Source: Symsagittifera roscoffensis
Lineage: Eukaryota; Xenacoelomorpha; Acoela; Convolutidae
Assembly: GCF_963678635.1 (NCBI RefSeq)
Contig: NC_087062.1
Span: 1,054,001 to 1,118,000 of the forward strand
Direction of reading: 5' to 3'
Length of the DNA: 64,000 nucleotides
The translations under genes were made by a program, and so were the position numbers. Shown piece by piece: positions 61,856 through 64,000 of the stretch (position 1 is the first letter of the stretch; each line of letters starts with the position of its first letter). The notes under the pieces are model-generated. The model was not told where the DNA came from. It worked only from the letters and a program-made list of their open reading frames with translations, and did not search any database.

Positions 61856-63704
61856 ACATTTTCATACACACAAAAATTTGTGTGAAATTTTTATGATACG
61901 CTTTTTTCTTTACATGAAACTTTCATGAGTAGCAACTTTCCATGCAAGAAAATTGTATGATAAATATTACTTGTGTTCAAATTTCTTCGAGTCAAGGTCC
62001 GCGACTTGTGTCCAGATTTCGAAAATTGAGCCGAGCTCGAAATGAAACCTAAAATTCAAATTCTAAATCTCCAAAATCCTTGCAGAAAGTTGCGAAAATT
62101 TGAAAAGCCAAGAAAACCGACTTTTTGCCCAGATTGTTGCAATTTAATTTTGATTGTAACTATGAGACTTGCGTCTCAGATCGAAAACGAGGGGACTGTC
62201 AAACAGAAATTTGAAATGCAACTTTCCTCCGAAAATTTCCTGTACCAAAAGGGAAAGACTGTTTGTTTTTCGAGAAATTTTGTCCGCAAATAAAATGTCC
62301 TGGATGCAGTCTTTCATGCATCAATGAGGTTAAATGGACTATATAAAAGCACGCTTTCGGAGATAAACAAGTTTAACTATCAAAACATTTTTATTGCTGG
62401 CTGTAATCGTATGGCAATTTCGCCTCATTGAAGTTCAGGTAGAATAGCCTCAGAAGTTGGGCCAAATATTTGTGCCAAAGGTTAAGCTGCGATTTATTGT
62501 TTATTGTTTTACTGCTTTTATTAGAATATATGCAAGAAGCAAACAATTCTCAGTTTATCGGCTAGTCTTAGATAAGTGGGAATCTTCTGACGAATTTATA
62601 AACATTTTTCGCAATGGTGAAAATTGGCTAGTCGAGTGCTAGCAGAGGGGGGGGGGGTTGTTCATCTATGCCAAATTACTACAATGCCGAACAGGAAAAA
62701 ATGTTCAACAGTGGCAAAAATTGATGCAAAGATTGGAAAACAATGGATTCAATTCTTGAACTGCTCGCTTTTGCGTGAACTGTTGCCTCAACACTCGGTT
62801 CTTTCGGAAATAACTGAGAGTAAAGTTTGCGTTCAAAAGCAACTGTTTGCGTTCAAAAATTTGTGACGTCCTTTTTTGCGGTTTTGTTGTTTTTGATTGT
62901 GTTAGCATGTGGCATCAATTAAAATCGGTAATTCCACCTTTCGCCTTTCAGCACACGTTGAACTCGTTAACTTGTTAGTTATTCGATTAAGCCAGACAGC
63001 AGTAAAGTTAGACTTTTGTTTAGTTGACCATAACATTCTGTTTTCGGCGCTGCTGTTTTCGGCTCTGTTTTAGTGCCTCCTGTAAGCGTTTAATTTGGAA
63101 CTTGGATCCCATTAATCTTAAGCCTTGGATTAGGATTGTTTTTCAATCAAGTTATAGATCGTTTGTGAATCTGGTTCTGTTTGAAGTTTTGGTAAACTAC
63201 AAAAAGACAAGTTGGTTTCAAACACTGAACTTAATAGGCATTTATGAGAGCCAAAAGACAAACAAATAACCCATTTCCGGTCGATTTGAAACGAGTCTGC
63301 ACGGATCAGGGAAAAACTTCCGATTGTCTTGTAGGGTATCTGATAAACTTTTAGCAAAAAAATGATAAATTGTCAAAAATATTATGCTCTTTCTCCTATA
63401 GCTCCCCAATAAACTAAAGACCCTCAAGTTACCAAAAACAAGGTTTAAAGGTCTTGATTGTTTGTTACTAATCAGGGTCTAAAATGAAAAAATAACGTCA
63501 AAAATTGAATCATTTTCGATCGTTTCAAGAAATTTTCCCTTGCGATGTTAAGAAAAATGTGACAGTAGTCTTATCTACTAGGCTTTATTTTGACCATTTT
63601 GTTCGCACAATTCAATTTCCAATGATTTCTGTCAACGGATTGAATTGCCGCTTGCGCTACGCATTAAAAAAATACGCCCTGATATGCACTCAAAATCAAT
63701 TGAA
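61856..63704. other. No recognisable feature except a G10 run
   Basis: AT-rich sequence, possibly part of kinase intron 3. A run of ten or more G lies at about 62,647-62,657. ORFs of 60-85 codons on both strands show no family resemblance, and none provides the next kinase block (a P-E/Q-N motif after an acceptor). Confidence 0.5.
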
Positions 63705-64000
63705 ATTAAAACAATACTGCTCGTATAAGGGCGAAGCCCTGAATGTTCCGACTGCCTCTTAAGGTCTCTGAAGCAGTAATAACATGAAAAGTGAAAGGTA
63801 ATAAATAAAAAGCTTTCTTCAACCAATTTGGAGCGAGTTCTAAGACAGATTAACTCGCCGCTTACGCTTTAATTGCGCGCAATATATCGCGCGTTAATTG
63901 TCCCAAATTGGCCAAAACGGCCACCTCTAAACCCCCTTAACTTTACAAAAATGATCACTGGTGAAATATAAGAAAAAATACCCACCCCAAGCACAAACCT
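63705..64000 (+). repeat. Family A, copy 4, truncated by window end
   Basis: ACTGCTCGTATAAGGGC-GAA-GCCCTG hairpin followed by GTTCCGACTGCC, then AAGCAGTAATAACATGAAAAG, ATATATCGCGCGTTAATT and CCAAATTGGCCAAAACGG. It ends at AATACCCACCCCAAGCACAAA just before the terminal hairpin would begin. Confidence 0.7.

Overview
The window is AT-rich, repeat-dense DNA from an animal, most likely an invertebrate. The only host gene I can support is three coding exons (55,732-60,282, + strand, canonical GT..AG introns) of a DRAK/STK17-type death-associated protein kinase. The gene runs off the right end of the window. Almost everything else is transposable elements and satellite DNA. I cannot name the species.

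Layout. 1-7,205 holds a degenerate ~84-bp satellite with a four-monomer higher-order period, a 211-bp MITE, about 2 kb of decayed (TTAC)n, about 1.2 kb of decayed (GGAT)n, a gene-free AT-rich stretch and a 217-bp satellite that runs into a 200-N gap. 7,406-31,510 is a giant (~24 kb) Ty3/Gypsy-like LTR retrotransposon on the minus strand. A 217-230 bp direct repeat at both outer ends (7,406-7,622 and 31,281-31,510) reads TG... on the element strand and marks the LTR starts. Reading leftward come a long LTR/leader, gag (27,811-24,918, two canonical zinc knuckles), protease, RT/RNase H, integrase with a GPF-type tail, and a fold-like match to an OARD1/Poa1-type macrodomain. After a ~460-bp spacer follows a second ~9.5 kb coding region (17,997-8,446). 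It contains a coiled-coil segment, an SGNH/GDSL hydrolase with all catalytic blocks, a second SGNH-like 'GIND' protein carrying a 688-bp internal duplication, and several unrecognised acidic or charged proteins. Most breaks between these ORFs are single stops or single-base frameshifts with homologous reading on both sides. The region therefore looks like one or a few very long ORFs that decayed recently. This copy is dead: RT has lost the segment between motifs A and B, and motif C reads YVDE.

31,511-50,200 is a nest of older, broken retroelements. It has fragments of a LINE into which the giant element inserted, a Penelope-like element with a PHD-like zinc finger between RT palm motifs and a GIY-YIG endonuclease, and BEL/Pao pol. 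A ~5.7-6.0 kb composite (BEL/Pao + LINE + Penelope-like) is duplicated in tandem (37,725-43,396 and 43,412-49,414). 50,200-52,080 is the 84-bp satellite family again, in inverted orientation.

52,400-64,000 holds the kinase exons, with introns and flanks filled by two families of short non-autonomous repeats. Their junctions carry small perfect hairpins beside GTTCCGAC-type motifs. The best candidate for a new system is the giant retrotransposon's post-pol module, which combines a macrodomain, two SGNH-type domains and a coiled-coil protein.
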